64,000 bases of DNA from Acidimicrobiales bacterium. GTDB lineage: Bacteria > Actinomycetota > Acidimicrobiia > Acidimicrobiales > MedAcidi-G1. Shown piece after piece: positions 32,556 through 41,918 of the stretch. Position 1 is the stretch's first letter. Every line of letters begins with the position of its first letter. The notes beneath the pieces are model-generated. The model saw only the letters and a list, made by a program, of their open reading frames with translations, made no database searches and had not been told where the DNA came from. Where the stretch lies: contig JAKURV010000002.1 in assembly GCA_022452035.1 (NCBI GenBank), positions 1 through 64,000 on the forward strand. Reading direction: 5' to 3'. The translations under genes were made by a program, and so were the position numbers.

Positions 32556-32624
32556 GCCGGGGCGGCATTGGGCAACCGGCCGGTGCCGGGGCCTCCCCTG
32601 CCGGGTCGTTCAGGTGGCCGGCGT

Positions 32625-32630
32625 TACCCT
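32625..32630 (+). promoter_or_regulatory. -10 element TACCCT, leaderless hydrolase gene
   Basis: The hexamer ends 6 nt before the ATG at 32637. Confidence 0.5.
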
Positions 32631-32636
32631 CGGCCG

Positions 32637-33491
32637 ATGGCCGACACCGCGACACCACAGGGCATCGAGCTGTTCTCCGAGGCCTTCGATCCTGCTCCGG
32701 GCTGGTCCCCTAGGGACCCCGCCGTCCTGCTGGTATCCGGTGCCGACTCCCACTGCACCCGATGGACGCCGGAACTCATCGGTCCTCTGGTGGACCACGG
32801 CTTCCGGGTGGTTCGCTATGACCACCGGGACTGGGGCCTGTCTACCAAGGTTTCGTCCGACGTGGGCTACACCCTCGACGACCTGGCCGATGACGCCCTG
32901 GCCGTCCTCGACGAGCACGGGATCGACCAGGCCCACGTGGTTGGTCGATCGATGGGCGGCATGGTGGCGCAGGTCCTGGCTCTCGACCATCCCGGCCGGG
33001 TGAACACCCTCACGCTGGTGTCCTCGACGCCCGGCCTGGGCGATGACCGCCTTCCGTCGGCCGCTAACTGGCTAGTCGACCGGATGGCCGAGCGGCTGTT
33101 CGCCCCGCCGCCCACCACCCCGCAGCAGCGGGCGGCCTGGGTGGTAGAGATGGACGAGATGTTTGCCGGGACTCGCTACCCGGTGGCCACCGGAGACCGG
33201 CTCCGGGTGGCTATAGACGAGGTGGAGCGGTACTGGTACCCGGAATCGGGGCACGGTCCAGCGGTCAACTCCTCGTCTTCGCGCCTGGACCGGCTAGGGG
33301 AGGTGGCGGTGCCCACCCTCGTTGTGCACGGGACCACCGATCCAGTCTTCCCAGTGGAACATGCCCTGGCTCTGGCCGATGGAATTCCGGGGTCTGAGCT
33401 GTGGCTGGTCGAGGGCCTAGGCCACGAGTTTCCGGACGGGCTGGTTCCCGACCTCTTGCCCCGCCTACTAGCCCACCTACGTCGGGCCTGA
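32637..33491 (+). CDS. Alpha/beta-hydrolase fold protein
   Basis: A 284-residue alpha/beta hydrolase. The oxyanion region VRYDHRDWGLSTKV, the nucleophile elbow VVGRSMGGMVAQVLALDHP (GRSMGG), the acid segment VVHGTTDPVFPVEHA and the histidine in EGLGHEFPDGL match the triad order. Length and motifs resemble the family of esterases and haloalkane or aclacinomycin-methylesterase-like enzymes (RdmC type), but the substrate is unknown. A leaderless promoter fits the ATG at 32637. It is convergent with the sdh operon. Confidence 0.87.
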   Translation: MADTATPQGIELFSEAFDPAPGWSPRDPAVLLVSGADSHCTRWTPELIGPLVDHGFRVVRYDHRDWGLSTKVSSDVGYTLDDLADDALAVLDEHGIDQAHVVGRSMGGMVAQVLALDHPGRVNTLTLVSSTPGLGDDRLPSAANWLVDRMAERLFAPPPTTPQQRAAWVVEMDEMFAGTRYPVATGDRLRVAIDEVERYWYPESGHGPAVNSSSSRLDRLGEVAVPTLVVHGTTDPVFPVEHALALADGIPGSELWLVEGLGHEFPDGLVPDLLPRLLAHLRRA

Positions 33492-33557
33492 CCGGGCCGG
33501 GGAGGCCCCGAACCCGTGTTGCCAACCGGTGGCGTTCCAAGCTGCCGGGAGGTTCGG

Positions 33558-34340
33558 CTAGTGCTGGCCGGTCAGGGCCCGGTTCTTGACCTTGGCCTTC
33601 ATGTAGTCGCGGTTCATGAAGGCTATGAAGTCCAGGGAGATCTCCTTGGGGCAGGCCTCGGAGCACTCGCCGTGGTTGGTACATGAGCCGAAGAACTCTT
33701 CCATGGCCTCCACCATGGACTCGGTCCGGCTCCACCGCTCCGCCTGACCCTGGGGCAGCAGGCCGAGATGGCCGACCTTGGCCGAGGTAAAAAGCTGGGC
33801 GGCCGAGTTGGGGCAGGCGGCCACGCAGGCCCCGCAGCCAATACAGGCTGCGGCGTCGAAGGCCTGGTCGGCGGCCGCCTTGGGAACCGGGGTCAAGTTG
33901 GCGTCCGACGCCGCTCCCGTGTTCACCGAGATGAACCCCCCGGCTTCAATGATCCGGTCCAGCGGTGAGCGGTCAACGGCCAGATCGCGTACCACGGGGA
34001 AGCCGGCGGCCCGGAACGGCTCGATAACGATCTCGTCGCCGTCCCGGAATTCCCTCATGTGGAGCTGGCAGGTGGCGGTGGCCTTCTGCGGGCCGTGGGC
34101 CCGACCGTTGATCATCACGCCGCAGGTTCCGCAGATGCCCTCCCGGCAGTCGCTCTCGAAGGCCACTGGCTCCCGGCCGGAGTCGTTGAGTTGTTCGTTC
34201 AACAGGTCGAGCATCTCCAGGAACGAAGCGTCGGTGCTGATGGCCTGGTGGTGGGTCTCGAATCGGCCCGCGACGTTGGGGCCCTCCTGGCGCCACACCT
34301 TCAGGGTGACGTTGATGGTCTCGCCGCGTCCTCCGGACAT
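33558..34340 (-). CDS. sdhB: Succinate dehydrogenase iron-sulfur subunit
   Basis: Electron-transfer subunit of complex II, 260 residues. The 2Fe-2S motif [16 protein letters not shown] is followed by [23 protein letters not shown] for the 4Fe-4S cluster and by [16 protein letters not shown] for the 3Fe-4S cluster. The long loop between the first and second clusters is typical of actinobacterial and Bacteroidetes B subunits, where the membrane subunit is the b558 type. It is the last gene of sdhCAB and ends near the convergent hydrolase. Confidence 0.95.
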   Translation of the reverse strand: MSGGRGETINVTLKVWRQEGPNVAGRFETHHQAISTDASFLEMLDLLNEQLNDSGREPVAFESDCREGICGTCGVMINGRAHGPQKATATCQLHMREFRDGDEIVIEPFRAAGFPVVRDLAVDRSPLDRIIEAGGFISVNTGAASDANLTPVPKAAADQAFDAAACIGCGACVAACPNSAAQLFTSAKVGHLGLLPQGQAERWSRTESMVEAMEEFFGSCTNHGECSEACPKEISLDFIAFMNRDYMKAKVKNRALTGQH

Positions 34341-34368
34341 GTCGGGCTCCCCTTCCGGCTCCGCAGCC

Positions 34369-36312
34369 CTACTTGTAGGAGCGCTGTGCCAGCGCCACGT
34401 TCTCAAAGACCAGCTCCTCGCGGTGGCGGGTCTGGGCGGTGCCGTCACCGTTCCACTCCCACGCCGCCACATGGGCAAAGTTCTCGTCGTCGCGCTGGGC
34501 CTCGCCCTCCGCCGTCTGGTGCTCCTCCCGGAAATGGCCGCCGCACGACTCCCTACGTTCCAGGGCATCCCGGGCCATCAGCTCGGCCAGGTCGAAGAAG
34601 TCGGCTACCCGCCCGGCCTTCTCCAGTGACTGGTTGAGTGTCTCGGCACTGCCCAAGACCCGCACGTCGCGGTGGAACTCGTCGCGGAGCGCCGGGATCT
34701 CGGTCAGGGCCTTCTCCAAGCCGGATCGGTTGCGCTCCATGCCGATGTACTCCCAGACGATCCGACCCAGTTCTCGGTGGAAGTGGTCGACGGATTGGGT
34801 TCCGTTGATGGACAACCAGCGCTTCTGCTCGTCCTCCACCCCCCGGACTGCCTCGGCGAACACCGGGTCATCGGTGGGCACCGCTGCTTCGCCCAGCAGG
34901 CCTGCTAAGTCGTCGCCGATGGTGTACGGGAGCACGAAGTAACCGTCGGCTAGGCCCTGCATGAGGGCGCTGGCCCCCAGCCGGTTGGCACCATGGTCGG
35001 AGAAGTTGGCCTCGCCGATGCAGTACAGCCCGGGCACCGTAGTCATCAGGTGGTAGTCCACCCAGAGGCCGCCCATCGTGTAGTGGATGGCCGGGTAGAT
35101 ACGCATGGGTTGCTCGTACGGATTCTCACCGGTGATCCGGTGGTACATGTCGAACAGGTTCCCGTACTTGGCCGAGATGGCTTCCAGGCCGTCACGGGCG
35201 ATGGCCGCGGCGAAGTCCAGGTACACGCCATTCTTCAGCGGGCCGACGCCGCGCCCTTCGTCACACACTGTCTTAGCGTTGCGGGACGCTACGTCTCGGG
35301 GCACCAGGTTGCCGAAGGCCGGGTACTTACGCTCCAGGTAGTAGTCGCGCTCAACTTCCGGGATGTCACCTGCCGACCGGGCGTCGTCGAACGCCGTGGG
35401 GACCCAGATCCGGCCGTCATTGCGGAGCGACTCGGACATCAGGGTTAGCTTCGACTGGAAGTCGTCGCTGACCGGGATGCACGTCGGGTGGATCTGCGTG
35501 TAGCAGGGGTTGGCGAAGAAGGCTCCCTGCTTGTGGGCTCTCCAGGCCGCAGTGACGTTGCACATCATGGCGTTGGTGGACAGGAAGTAGACGTTGCCGT
35601 AGCCGCCGGTCGCCAGCACCACGGCGTGGGCCGAATGCGGGGTGACCTCGCCGGACAGCAGGTCGCGGGTAACGATCCCGCAGGCCCGGCCGTCTTTCCT
35701 GACCACCTCAAGCAATTCGGAGCGGCTGTGTAGTTCCACGGTCCCCGCCGCCACCTGGCGCATCAGGGCCGAGTAGGCACCGATCAGGAGTTGTTGGCCG
35801 GTCTGGCCACGAGCGTAGAAGGTACGCGACACCTGGGCTCCGCCGAACGACCGGTTGTCCAGTAGGCCCCCGTAGTCACGGGCGAACGGGACGCCCTGGG
35901 CAGTGGCCTGGTCGATAATGTCGACCGAGACTTCGGCCAGGCGGTGGACGTTGGCCTCGCGGGACCGGTAGTCGCCGCCCTTGACGGTGTCGTAGAAGAG
36001 GCGGTGGACCGAGTCACCGTCGTTGGGGTAGTTCTTGGCTGCGTTGATTCCACCCTGGGCGGCGATGCTGTGGGCCCGCCGGGGACTGTCGTGGAAGGTG
36101 AAAGCCTTGACCCGGTAGCCCAGCTCGCCCAGCGAGGCGGCGGCCGAGGCGCCAGCCAGGCCGGTGCCGACCACGATGACGTCGAACCGACGCTTGTTGT
36201 TGGGGTTGACCAGCTTCATGGAGAACTTGTGGTTCTGCCACTTGTCGGCGATGGCGCCGGCGGGGACCTTGGCGTCCAAGGCCGGGCTGGAGGCTGGGGA
36301 GGGTGAGTTCAC
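34369..36312 (-). CDS. sdhA: Succinate dehydrogenase flavoprotein subunit
   Basis: Oxidises succinate to fumarate using covalent FAD, 647 residues. The dinucleotide loop [19 protein letters not shown] is followed by [19 protein letters not shown], which contains the histidine that bonds FAD. The substrate and proton-transfer region includes [11 protein letters not shown], and [22 protein letters not shown] and [18 protein letters not shown] are family marks. The GTG at 36312 has AGGAGG upstream. The gene lies between sdhC and sdhB with short gaps, so the three are one operon. Length is close to the actinobacterial norm. Confidence 0.96.
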   Translation of the reverse strand: MNSPSPASSPALDAKVPAGAIADKWQNHKFSMKLVNPNNKRRFDVIVVGTGLAGASAAASLGELGYRVKAFTFHDSPRRAHSIAAQGGINAAKNYPNDGDSVHRLFYDTVKGGDYRSREANVHRLAEVSVDIIDQATAQGVPFARDYGGLLDNRSFGGAQVSRTFYARGQTGQQLLIGAYSALMRQVAAGTVELHSRSELLEVVRKDGRACGIVTRDLLSGEVTPHSAHAVVLATGGYGNVYFLSTNAMMCNVTAAWRAHKQGAFFANPCYTQIHPTCIPVSDDFQSKLTLMSESLRNDGRIWVPTAFDDARSAGDIPEVERDYYLERKYPAFGNLVPRDVASRNAKTVCDEGRGVGPLKNGVYLDFAAAIARDGLEAISAKYGNLFDMYHRITGENPYEQPMRIYPAIHYTMGGLWVDYHLMTTVPGLYCIGEANFSDHGANRLGASALMQGLADGYFVLPYTIGDDLAGLLGEAAVPTDDPVFAEAVRGVEDEQKRWLSINGTQSVDHFHRELGRIVWEYIGMERNRSGLEKALTEIPALRDEFHRDVRVLGSAETLNQSLEKAGRVADFFDLAELMARDALERRESCGGHFREEHQTAEGEAQRDDENFAHVAAWEWNGDGTAQTRHREELVFENVALAQRSYK

Positions 36313-36324
36313 GGCGGCGTCCTC

Positions 36325-37164
36325 CTAGTGGCCCGCGGCCTGGTCTGCCAGGCAAGCGTTGCCCTCGACCTCGCCAACAGGACAGGTCCGCCCGTCCTCG
36401 TCAATGAGCCCGGCTTGGGCCAGGAGAGGGAAGCTCAGGTTCCCGACCAGGATCAGGCCGGCCACCCCAGAGGCCAGAGCACGTCGCAGGTGGTTGTAGC
36501 GCGGGTTGTTGACCCCCAGGCTCTGGAACATTGACCAGGCGCCGTGGAAGATATGCCACGCCAGGGCGATGTTGGCCACTACGTAGATCACGGCCACCGG
36601 AAGGTTGCCCAGAGACTCGGAGACGTTGTGGTACGGGTCGCCGGGGACGAAGTCGTCCCCTAGCCACCAGCCCCAGGTCAGGTCAGCTAGGTGGTAGAGA
36701 ACGAACAGGGCGATGATCGGTCCGGTCCAGCGCATGGTCCGGCTGGCGTACGTGGCGGCCACGTGGTCCCGACCACCCTCGTACATTTTGGCGCCGCTGA
36801 TCCGGCCGGCCTTTTCGCTGGCCTTGCCGCTTATCCGGCTGAGGGTGATGGCCGAGTGGAGGTGGAGCACGAACATGCCCAGGAGCCCTAACCGGAGGAG
36901 CCAGAGAATGGCGCCCTGCGGAACCAGGCCTCCGCCCAGGGTGCGTAGCGACTCAGCGTATTCGTGCATGCGGGCCGGGCCCTCGTACACGTGGAGGTTG
37001 CCGACCATGTGGGCGAGGACGAAGGCGATAAGCCCTAGGCCGGTGACTGCCATGACCCACTTGCGGCCCACGGCCGACTGGTAAAGGTTCAGTGGGAACG
37101 GCCACTCGCGCCCACGGGAACGCACCGGAGCCACGCGGTAACGCTGTCCGGTGGTCTGTGCCAT
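36325..37164 (-). CDS. sdhC: Succinate dehydrogenase cytochrome b558 subunit
   Basis: Membrane anchor of complex II, 279 residues, of the b558 family in which one polypeptide with five helices binds two haems. Helices can be traced at VMAVTGLGLIAFVLAHMVGNLHV, WLLRLGLLGMFVLHLHSA, GPIIALFVLYHLADL, VIYVVANIALAWHIFHG and ASGVAGLILVGN. Haem-ligand histidines in AHMVGNLH, HLHSA, YHLAD and WHIFHG are present. It is the first gene of sdhCAB. A GAGGAGGG site precedes the ATG. The C-terminal tail is hydrophilic and carries two cysteines. Confidence 0.94.
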   Translation of the reverse strand: MAQTTGQRYRVAPVRSRGREWPFPLNLYQSAVGRKWVMAVTGLGLIAFVLAHMVGNLHVYEGPARMHEYAESLRTLGGGLVPQGAILWLLRLGLLGMFVLHLHSAITLSRISGKASEKAGRISGAKMYEGGRDHVAATYASRTMRWTGPIIALFVLYHLADLTWGWWLGDDFVPGDPYHNVSESLGNLPVAVIYVVANIALAWHIFHGAWSMFQSLGVNNPRYNHLRRALASGVAGLILVGNLSFPLLAQAGLIDEDGRTCPVGEVEGNACLADQAAGH

Positions 37165-37226
37165 GGGGCCCTCCTCGGCCGTCTCGCCCCGACCGGTGGG
37201 CGGTAGTCGGGACGGGCGCAGGCTGC

Positions 37227-37232
37227 AGGGTA
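37227..37232 (-). promoter_or_regulatory. -10 element TACCCT of the sdhCAB operon
   Basis: Minus-strand hexamer about 62 nt upstream of the sdhC ATG; the transcript would have a leader with a GAGGAGGG site. It sits in the 166-nt gap to the GH2 gene. Confidence 0.4.
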
Positions 37233-37330
37233 GCGCAAGGCAGATGGGACGTTTCCGGGGTTATCTCCCGTCTAGATGGCCGATTCCGGGTATCGAGGGC
37301 CGTGGCCCGTCCTTATCCCGCGGCTGTCGG

Positions 37331-39460
37331 TCAGCCGGCGCCGATGCGTCCGGAGTAGTGGTTGGCCATCGCTCCGGGGCCGGCGGATTCCGCGCCGACA
37401 CCGTCTACCGGGTGGACAAGATGCAGGGCCAGGTCGACAGGGCCGGTGGCGTCACCGAGCGGGTATTCGACGGTGCCGACCAGGGTGACCGAGTCGGCCT
37501 CGACCGGGCCACCCCACGACCAGGACTCCTCCTTCCCGGCCACGGTCAAGACAGCGTCGACCCGGACGTGGTTCAGCGGGACCCGGCCGTCATGGACTAC
37601 CACGACCCGGAAGCGAAGCGTGGACCGTGGGGCAATGTCTGACAGCGGCGGGTCGGCCACCACAATGGTGGTCGCGCAGGCGGCGGCTACTTGGTCGTAA
37701 GCGGGCTTGGGCGACCGCTGGTGGTCGAGAAGCGAGCCGGAGACGGCCGGAGCGACGTCCAGCAGGCGGTCTAGGGCGAAACCGCCGGTAGGCCGGTACT
37801 TGCGGATGCGCAAGGCCTCCACCTGGATCCGCAGCAGCTCGGCCTGGTGGCGCCTGGTGGCTGCCGCCCACGACCCAGGATCCTCGTAGTCAGCTGGTGG
37901 GAAGCGACGCACCAGCACGTCGACTTCGGCCCCGTACACGGCGGATAGGCGCTCCTGGTCAACGTCAGGCCAGGTGGCCGGGTCCAGTGTTCCGTCAGAC
38001 AGGGCCGGCGATTCCTCGGGAACCGACTGGGATCCGAACGCCGACACGAACCGGCCCGCACGGGGAATCCGGTCCAGGTAGGCGGCCAGGTCAGCACGTC
38101 GTCCGCTGTACCAGCCGAACCACAGATGGCTGTTGGCGTCGTCCAGCCGGGGGAGGTTGGGAAGCACCCCGGAGTGGCTGACTACCGGCCGTGACGGGTC
38201 AGCCTGGTCGAGGGCCCGGCGGACCGTCCGGTCGAGCACCGTGCGGTTCCAGGTCGGCTTCTGCTGGTCCAGCAGCCGGGGGGCGGCCCGGGTCCTGTCG
38301 ACCGGGTCGGGACCGTCGTGCCCGCACCACACGACGACCGAGGGATGGTGTCCCAGGAGGTCGACCATCTCCCGGGCCTGGCGGGCCGCCTGGCCGCGGA
38401 CGTCACGGTGGTAGCCGCCCCGGAGGGGCATGTCCTGCCAGAGCAGCATCCCGGCCCGATCGGCCGCCTCATAGAGGGCGGGTGCCGAGACGTGGCCGGC
38501 CACTCGCACCAGGTTCAGGCCGGCGGCGGCGGCCCGCTGGAGGTCGGCTTCAGCCCCCTTGGTGGTTACCGCGACCAGACCGCGAGCCAGCGGGGGCACG
38601 ATGGCACCCCGGAGGAACAGCCGTTCGTCGTTTACCCGCCAGACGTGGTCACGCATCCGGACAGAGCGGAAGCCCACCGTGCGGATCGCAGTGTCACTCA
38701 CGAGTCCGTCGACGGTGGCCACGTCGAGGGTTAGCTCGCACAGGGGCTGGTCACCTAGCTCGGCGGGCCACCAAAGCGGGGGACGGGGCACCCGGACCGA
38801 CCACTCCACGCGGTTCTCGCCCCCGGCCAGGGGCTGCCCGTGGCGATGGTCGATGCCCAGGACACGGGTCCGGAACACGACCGGGCGGGGCCGGTCGGTG
38901 TGGACCACGGCCCGGATCGCCAGGGTGGCCACGTTCTCGGTGGCCCGGGTGCAGACCACCCGGAGGTGGCGTAGGGGGACGGGTCCAGTCTCCCGGAGGC
39001 GGACGGACCGCCAGATGCCTCCCGGATTCCACCCGCCGGGCTCGCCCTGGGTGGCTCCGGTCAGGGTCCGTTTCTCTTCGGGGTTGCCAACCGGTGGGCA
39101 GGTCACCTCGACGGCTAGCAGGTGGTCGGAGCGTCGGCGGGCCTCCTCGGTGACCTCTAGGGCGTGGGGGACGAAGTAGCCCTCGGTCGGACCCAGGTAG
39201 GAGCCGTCCAACCAGACGTCGCCCTGGTAGGCCACGCCGTCCAGTTCCAGAAAGAGGCGGCGATCAGGGTGGGGGGAGTCGGCCGTAAACCTGGTCCGGA
39301 ACAGGAGCGGGCCGTCCGAGCCGGAAAAGTTCGGGTGGTCAGCCCAATGTCCAGGGACCTCCACCTCAGGCCAGTCGCTGTCGTCCAGGTTGTCGTCGGG
39401 GAAGGTACGGCGCAGGAGGTCATCGGCAACCTGTGCCCTCCACGGCCCGGAGAGGTCCAT
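37331..39460 (-). CDS. GH2-like protein lacking both catalytic glutamates
   Basis: A 709-residue protein with the glycoside hydrolase family 2 domain plan (jelly-roll, immunoglobulin-like, TIM barrel), most like beta-mannosidases. GRRLFLELDGVAYQGDVWLDG-like strands (starting DRRLFLELDG) and VNDERLFLRGAIVPP introduce the barrel. Where family members have the acid/base glutamate in W-x-GNNE, the sequence is WCGHDG (H381, D382). Where the nucleophile sits in FVSEFGxQS, it is FVSAFGSQS (A474). The rest of the barrel, including the closing SPKPAYDQV, is conserved. It is probably a non-hydrolytic carbohydrate-binding relative. There is no signal peptide. Leaderless promoter; upstream of sdhC on the same strand. 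Confidence 0.85.
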   Translation of the reverse strand: MDLSGPWRAQVADDLLRRTFPDDNLDDSDWPEVEVPGHWADHPNFSGSDGPLLFRTRFTADSPHPDRRLFLELDGVAYQGDVWLDGSYLGPTEGYFVPHALEVTEEARRRSDHLLAVEVTCPPVGNPEEKRTLTGATQGEPGGWNPGGIWRSVRLRETGPVPLRHLRVVCTRATENVATLAIRAVVHTDRPRPVVFRTRVLGIDHRHGQPLAGGENRVEWSVRVPRPPLWWPAELGDQPLCELTLDVATVDGLVSDTAIRTVGFRSVRMRDHVWRVNDERLFLRGAIVPPLARGLVAVTTKGAEADLQRAAAAGLNLVRVAGHVSAPALYEAADRAGMLLWQDMPLRGGYHRDVRGQAARQAREMVDLLGHHPSVVVWCGHDGPDPVDRTRAAPRLLDQQKPTWNRTVLDRTVRRALDQADPSRPVVSHSGVLPNLPRLDDANSHLWFGWYSGRRADLAAYLDRIPRAGRFVSAFGSQSVPEESPALSDGTLDPATWPDVDQERLSAVYGAEVDVLVRRFPPADYEDPGSWAAATRRHQAELLRIQVEALRIRKYRPTGGFALDRLLDVAPAVSGSLLDHQRSPKPAYDQVAAACATTIVVADPPLSDIAPRSTLRFRVVVVHDGRVPLNHVRVDAVLTVAGKEESWSWGGPVEADSVTLVGTVEYPLGDATGPVDLALHLVHPVDGVGAESAGPGAMANHYSGRIGAG

Positions 39461-39720
39461 AGCGCCGACGCTACCGTCGGTGGTCCGGCCGCCGAGCTAG
39501 GCCAGCAGGGAGGCCGCGACTGGGTTGTGGCTAGGGTTCCGGCCATCACCGAACTACCGGGCGAAGAGACCGGGGTAGGTGATCCACGGCCGGAGTGATG
39601 GCCAACGAGGCAGAGATGGTCCTCGAGGGTCTCCACCTCGCCAGGTTCTGAACAGGCAGACCTCGGGGCCCGGTACCGCTAACGGAACTGACTGGTAATC
39701 CCGATCGGGTCAGAGCCCGG
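39461..39720. other. Intergenic region between GH2 and MaoC genes
   Basis: It contains the GH2 promoter (39468-39473). On the plus strand a TAGGGT hexamer lies at 39532, and a possible 17-residue ORF at 39598-39651 starts two bases after a GGAG. A small CCCGATCGGG palindrome is at 39699. No convincing gene or RNA was recognised in this stretch. Confidence 0.3.
39468..39473 (-). promoter_or_regulatory. -10 element TAGCGT, leaderless GH2 gene
   Basis: Minus-strand hexamer 7 nt before the ATG at 39460. Confidence 0.5.
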
Positions 39721-40575
39721 TTACGGTCGGCGAGTCAGGACGCCGGTGTCAAAGACCACCCGGTCACCGACCCGGGTCTGGAACAGCACTGTGTCGCCGT
39801 CGGGCCCGTCGACTTCCCAGGCGTGGATGTCCAGTATCTCCCCGGGTACGACCGGCGACTTGAACCGGCCGCCTAGACCAGCGAAGCGGTCCGGATCGGA
39901 GTCGCATACGGCGTGGAGTAGGGCCCGTCCGGTGAACCCGTAGGTGCACAGGCCGTGGAGGATCGGCCGGTCGAAGCCTGCGCCGGCAGCGAATGTGGGG
40001 TCGGAGTGCAGTGGGTTGCGGTCTCCGCTGAGCCGGTAGAGCAGGGCCTGATCGGTTCGGGTGGCGTACGTGACGACGTGGTCAGGCTCACGGTCCGGAG
40101 CCTCCCAGGTGCTGGCCGGACCCCGATCCCCACCCCAGCCGCCCTCGCCGCCCAGGAAGAGGCCGGCCCGGGTGGACCACAGTGGGTTTCCCTCGGGATC
40201 GGTAACGTCGGTCTCCAGGTACACGAGGGCCGCTTTGCCCTTGTCCCAGATGTCACCGACCCGACCGGTGGCGATTCCCGAACCCGAGGCGGGCATTTCC
40301 CGGTAGCAGGTGATCGCCTGCTCGGCATGGAGCAGGAACATCGGGTTGAAGTCGCCAAAGTCCGGGGTCCGTCCTCCACCGATGACCACACACTGGGTGG
40401 GGAAGGCCCGCTGGACAATGCCATCCGAGTTCTCGGTCGTGAACTCCAGCTCGAAGCCGGTGGGATTGGTGGTCCCCGCTCCGACGCCCAGGGCATACAG
40501 CAGGCTCTGTTTGGAGGTCCACGAGATCTCAGTGGGCTCGCCAACCGAACCGGCGGCGTCGGGGTTGATGGGCAT
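39721..40575 (-). CDS. MaoC-like double hot-dog dehydratase
   Basis: A 284-residue protein with two hot-dog domains, resembling peroxisomal hydratase 2 and the bacterial MaoC family. The hydratase-2 motif in the second half reads YRLSGDRNPLHSDPTFA with catalytic D and H, followed by GFDRPILHGLCTYG. The N-terminal domain starts with SLLYALGVGAGTTNPTG, the usual opening. It should hydrate 2-enoyl-CoA to (R)-3-hydroxyacyl-CoA. The ATG is preceded by GGGAG. No other fatty-acid gene is adjacent, so the substrate chain length is open. Confidence 0.88.
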   Translation of the reverse strand: MPINPDAAGSVGEPTEISWTSKQSLLYALGVGAGTTNPTGFELEFTTENSDGIVQRAFPTQCVVIGGGRTPDFGDFNPMFLLHAEQAITCYREMPASGSGIATGRVGDIWDKGKAALVYLETDVTDPEGNPLWSTRAGLFLGGEGGWGGDRGPASTWEAPDREPDHVVTYATRTDQALLYRLSGDRNPLHSDPTFAAGAGFDRPILHGLCTYGFTGRALLHAVCDSDPDRFAGLGGRFKSPVVPGEILDIHAWEVDGPDGDTVLFQTRVGDRVVFDTGVLTRRP

Positions 40576-40895
40576 CGGGCGCTCCCGTTCTGGTGTCGGG
40601 TCGTCGGGGTGACGGCTCGCTCGACGCTACGGGAGGGTCCACCGATCGGCCCAACCGCGTCGTACCAGTGGCCGGGCGTTCTCCATTACCAACGAGGACC
40701 TTGGTGACTAGGTGGTCGACTTCGTGGAACACCGGCGAACGGTGAGCCAGACCCATTGATCGAGGGACCGCCGGAAAACCTCCGATTTCCCTTGCAATTC
40801 AGGGAATCACAGTGATGTAATTCCACTGCTGGTATTAAAACGTGGCCTTTCCCCGACCGGAGGAGGGGCGGACCGGCGGAAAGGTGGACGGTTCG
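40576..40895. other. Divergent promoter region between MaoC and WhiB genes
   Basis: A 320-base gap with no gene. It contains an AT-rich stretch, unusual for the window, with TATTAA at 40833 and a short perfect palindrome TCACAGTGA at 40806-40814 flanked by GGAAT and ATTCC. On the other side TAGCGT at about 40622-40627 on the minus strand may serve the MaoC gene. Confidence 0.35.
40833..40838 (+). promoter_or_regulatory. -10 element TATTAA of the first WhiB gene
   Basis: It lies about 58 nt upstream of the ATG at 40896 in an AT-rich promoter, next to a TCACAGTGA palindrome. Confidence 0.4.
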
Positions 40896-41180
40896 ATGGG
40901 GATCATCGCGAAGCCTGATCTGGACACCGGCTGGAAGGACCTCTCCAACTGCCTGGGTGTGGACCCGGACCTCTTCTTCCCCGAGCGCGGGGCGAGTACC
41001 CGCGAGGCCAAGGAGGTCTGCCGGGGTTGCGAGGTGCGCATCGACTGCCTTGAGTACGCCCTCCAAAACGGCGAGAAGTTCGGAATCTGGGGCGGAATGA
41101 GCGAGCGCGAGCGGCGACGCATCCGTCGCCAGCGGGCCCTGGATCGCCAGGCGGCAGTCCGCGCTGTCGAGGCTGGCTGA
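40896..41180 (+). CDS. WhiB family iron-sulfur regulator
   Basis: A 94-residue WhiB-like protein, a family restricted to Actinobacteria. The four cluster cysteines are C19, C42, C45 and C51 in the NCLGVD and EVCRGCEVRIDCLEYAL segments. The turn GIWGGMSERERRRIRRQ follows and precedes the basic DNA-binding tail. Such proteins bind a 4Fe-4S cluster and contact the sigma factor region 4. A long leader and an AT-rich promoter suggest regulated expression. The ATG at 40896 is preferred, though GTG at 40884 is possible. It lies about 700 nt from a second WhiB gene on the opposite strand. Confidence 0.93.
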   Translation: MGIIAKPDLDTGWKDLSNCLGVDPDLFFPERGASTREAKEVCRGCEVRIDCLEYALQNGEKFGIWGGMSERERRRIRRQRALDRQAAVRAVEAG

Positions 41181-41248
41181 CGGATCCGGGAATGGGGCCC
41201 TCGCCCGTAGGACTCCTTGCCAGCCTGTTTCCCGATCTCGCCGTTGGA

Positions 41249-41254
41249 TAGGGT
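41249..41254 (+). promoter_or_regulatory. -10 element TAGGGT, leaderless tatA
   Basis: The hexamer ends 6 nt before the ATG at 41261. Confidence 0.5.
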
Positions 41255-41260
41255 GTTGCC

Positions 41261-41449
41261 ATGAACACCCTCGCTGTCATCGGAACCCAGGAACTCCTCA
41301 TCGTGGCCATCATCGGCCTGGTCCTGTTCGGTGGTAGCCAGCTCCCGAAGTTGGCTCGCAACCTGGGACGGGCTCAGAAGGAACTCCAGAAGGGGCTTGC
41401 TGAGGGCCAGGCGGACGCCAGTTCCGGGGACGACGACGAGGCCTCCTGA
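41261..41449 (+). CDS. tatA: Twin-arginine translocase subunit TatA
   Basis: A 62-residue Tat pore subunit. The single N-terminal span GTQELLIVAIIGLVLFGGS ends in the hinge LPKLARNLGRAQKELQKGL, the amphipathic helix, and then an acidic tail. The phenylalanine-glycine hinge (FGGSQLPKLA) fits TatA rather than TatB. It exports folded, cofactor-containing proteins across the membrane. tatC is not in the window. A leaderless promoter is present. Confidence 0.9.
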   Translation: MNTLAVIGTQELLIVAIIGLVLFGGSQLPKLARNLGRAQKELQKGLAEGQADASSGDDDEAS

Positions 41450-41522
41450 CCCGGGAACCGTTCGCGTCGGGGACCCGGCCCAGGCGGACGATCAGGCCGG
41501 CCGGGCACAACAGACCCGACGG

Positions 41523-41528
41523 TACACT
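41523..41528 (+). promoter_or_regulatory. -10 element TACACT, leaderless small gene
   Basis: The hexamer ends 8 nt before the ATG at 41537. Confidence 0.5.
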
Positions 41529-41536
41529 CCGGGCCT

Positions 41537-41827
41537 ATGAGCAACTTCTCCGAGGAACTCGCGCCGCAGCCGCCGATCGGTGATGTCAAGGTTGTCTACC
41601 TCGGACCGGCTGCTCCGCACTGGGAGGTCCGGTCGAGTTTCGGCGATCCGCACCTGATCGAGTCCTTCCGGGACCGGGTGCACGCGCGCCTGATGCTCCT
41701 CCCGCCCCATGACCCTCAGTTTCGGCGCAACCGGGAGCGCATCAACCGCGACGCCGAGCGCGAGAACGTCCTCATCTCCTGGGACCTCGGCTATGACGAG
41801 GAGGACGCGGTGGCTGCCGGGGCCTAA
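41537..41827 (+). CDS. Small hypothetical protein (96 residues)
   Basis: A 96-residue soluble protein with no recognised domain. It has VVYLGPAAPHWEVRSSFGDPH, an alpha-helix SFRDRVHARLMLLPPHDPQFRRNRERIN and a short acidic end. There is a promoter with leaderless spacing, a good ribosome-free ATG, and a bidirectional terminator immediately after it, all of which support a real gene. It lies between tatA and the second WhiB gene. Function unknown. Confidence 0.65.
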   Translation: MSNFSEELAPQPPIGDVKVVYLGPAAPHWEVRSSFGDPHLIESFRDRVHARLMLLPPHDPQFRRNRERINRDAERENVLISWDLGYDEEDAVAAGA

Positions 41828-41854
41828 CTCCGGCTCGCCGAAACGCGACAACGA

Positions 41855-41877
41855 CCCCGACGCCTGAATCGTCGGGG
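41855..41877. terminator. Bidirectional terminator
   Basis: A perfect 8-bp stem (CCCCGACG at 41855 with CGTCGGGG at 41870) and a 7-nt loop lies between convergent genes at 41827 and 41919. Confidence 0.6.
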
Positions 41878-41918
41878 CCGCTGCCGGAACGGGGCGTGGA
41901 GGGGTCGCCCCTGGGGGA

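Noticed and set aside
38191-39153. Long plus-strand open frame opposite the GH2 gene
   Set aside because: Its translation is arginine/glycine/proline-rich with no domain, as expected of an antisense shadow; the GH2 frame has clear family motifs.
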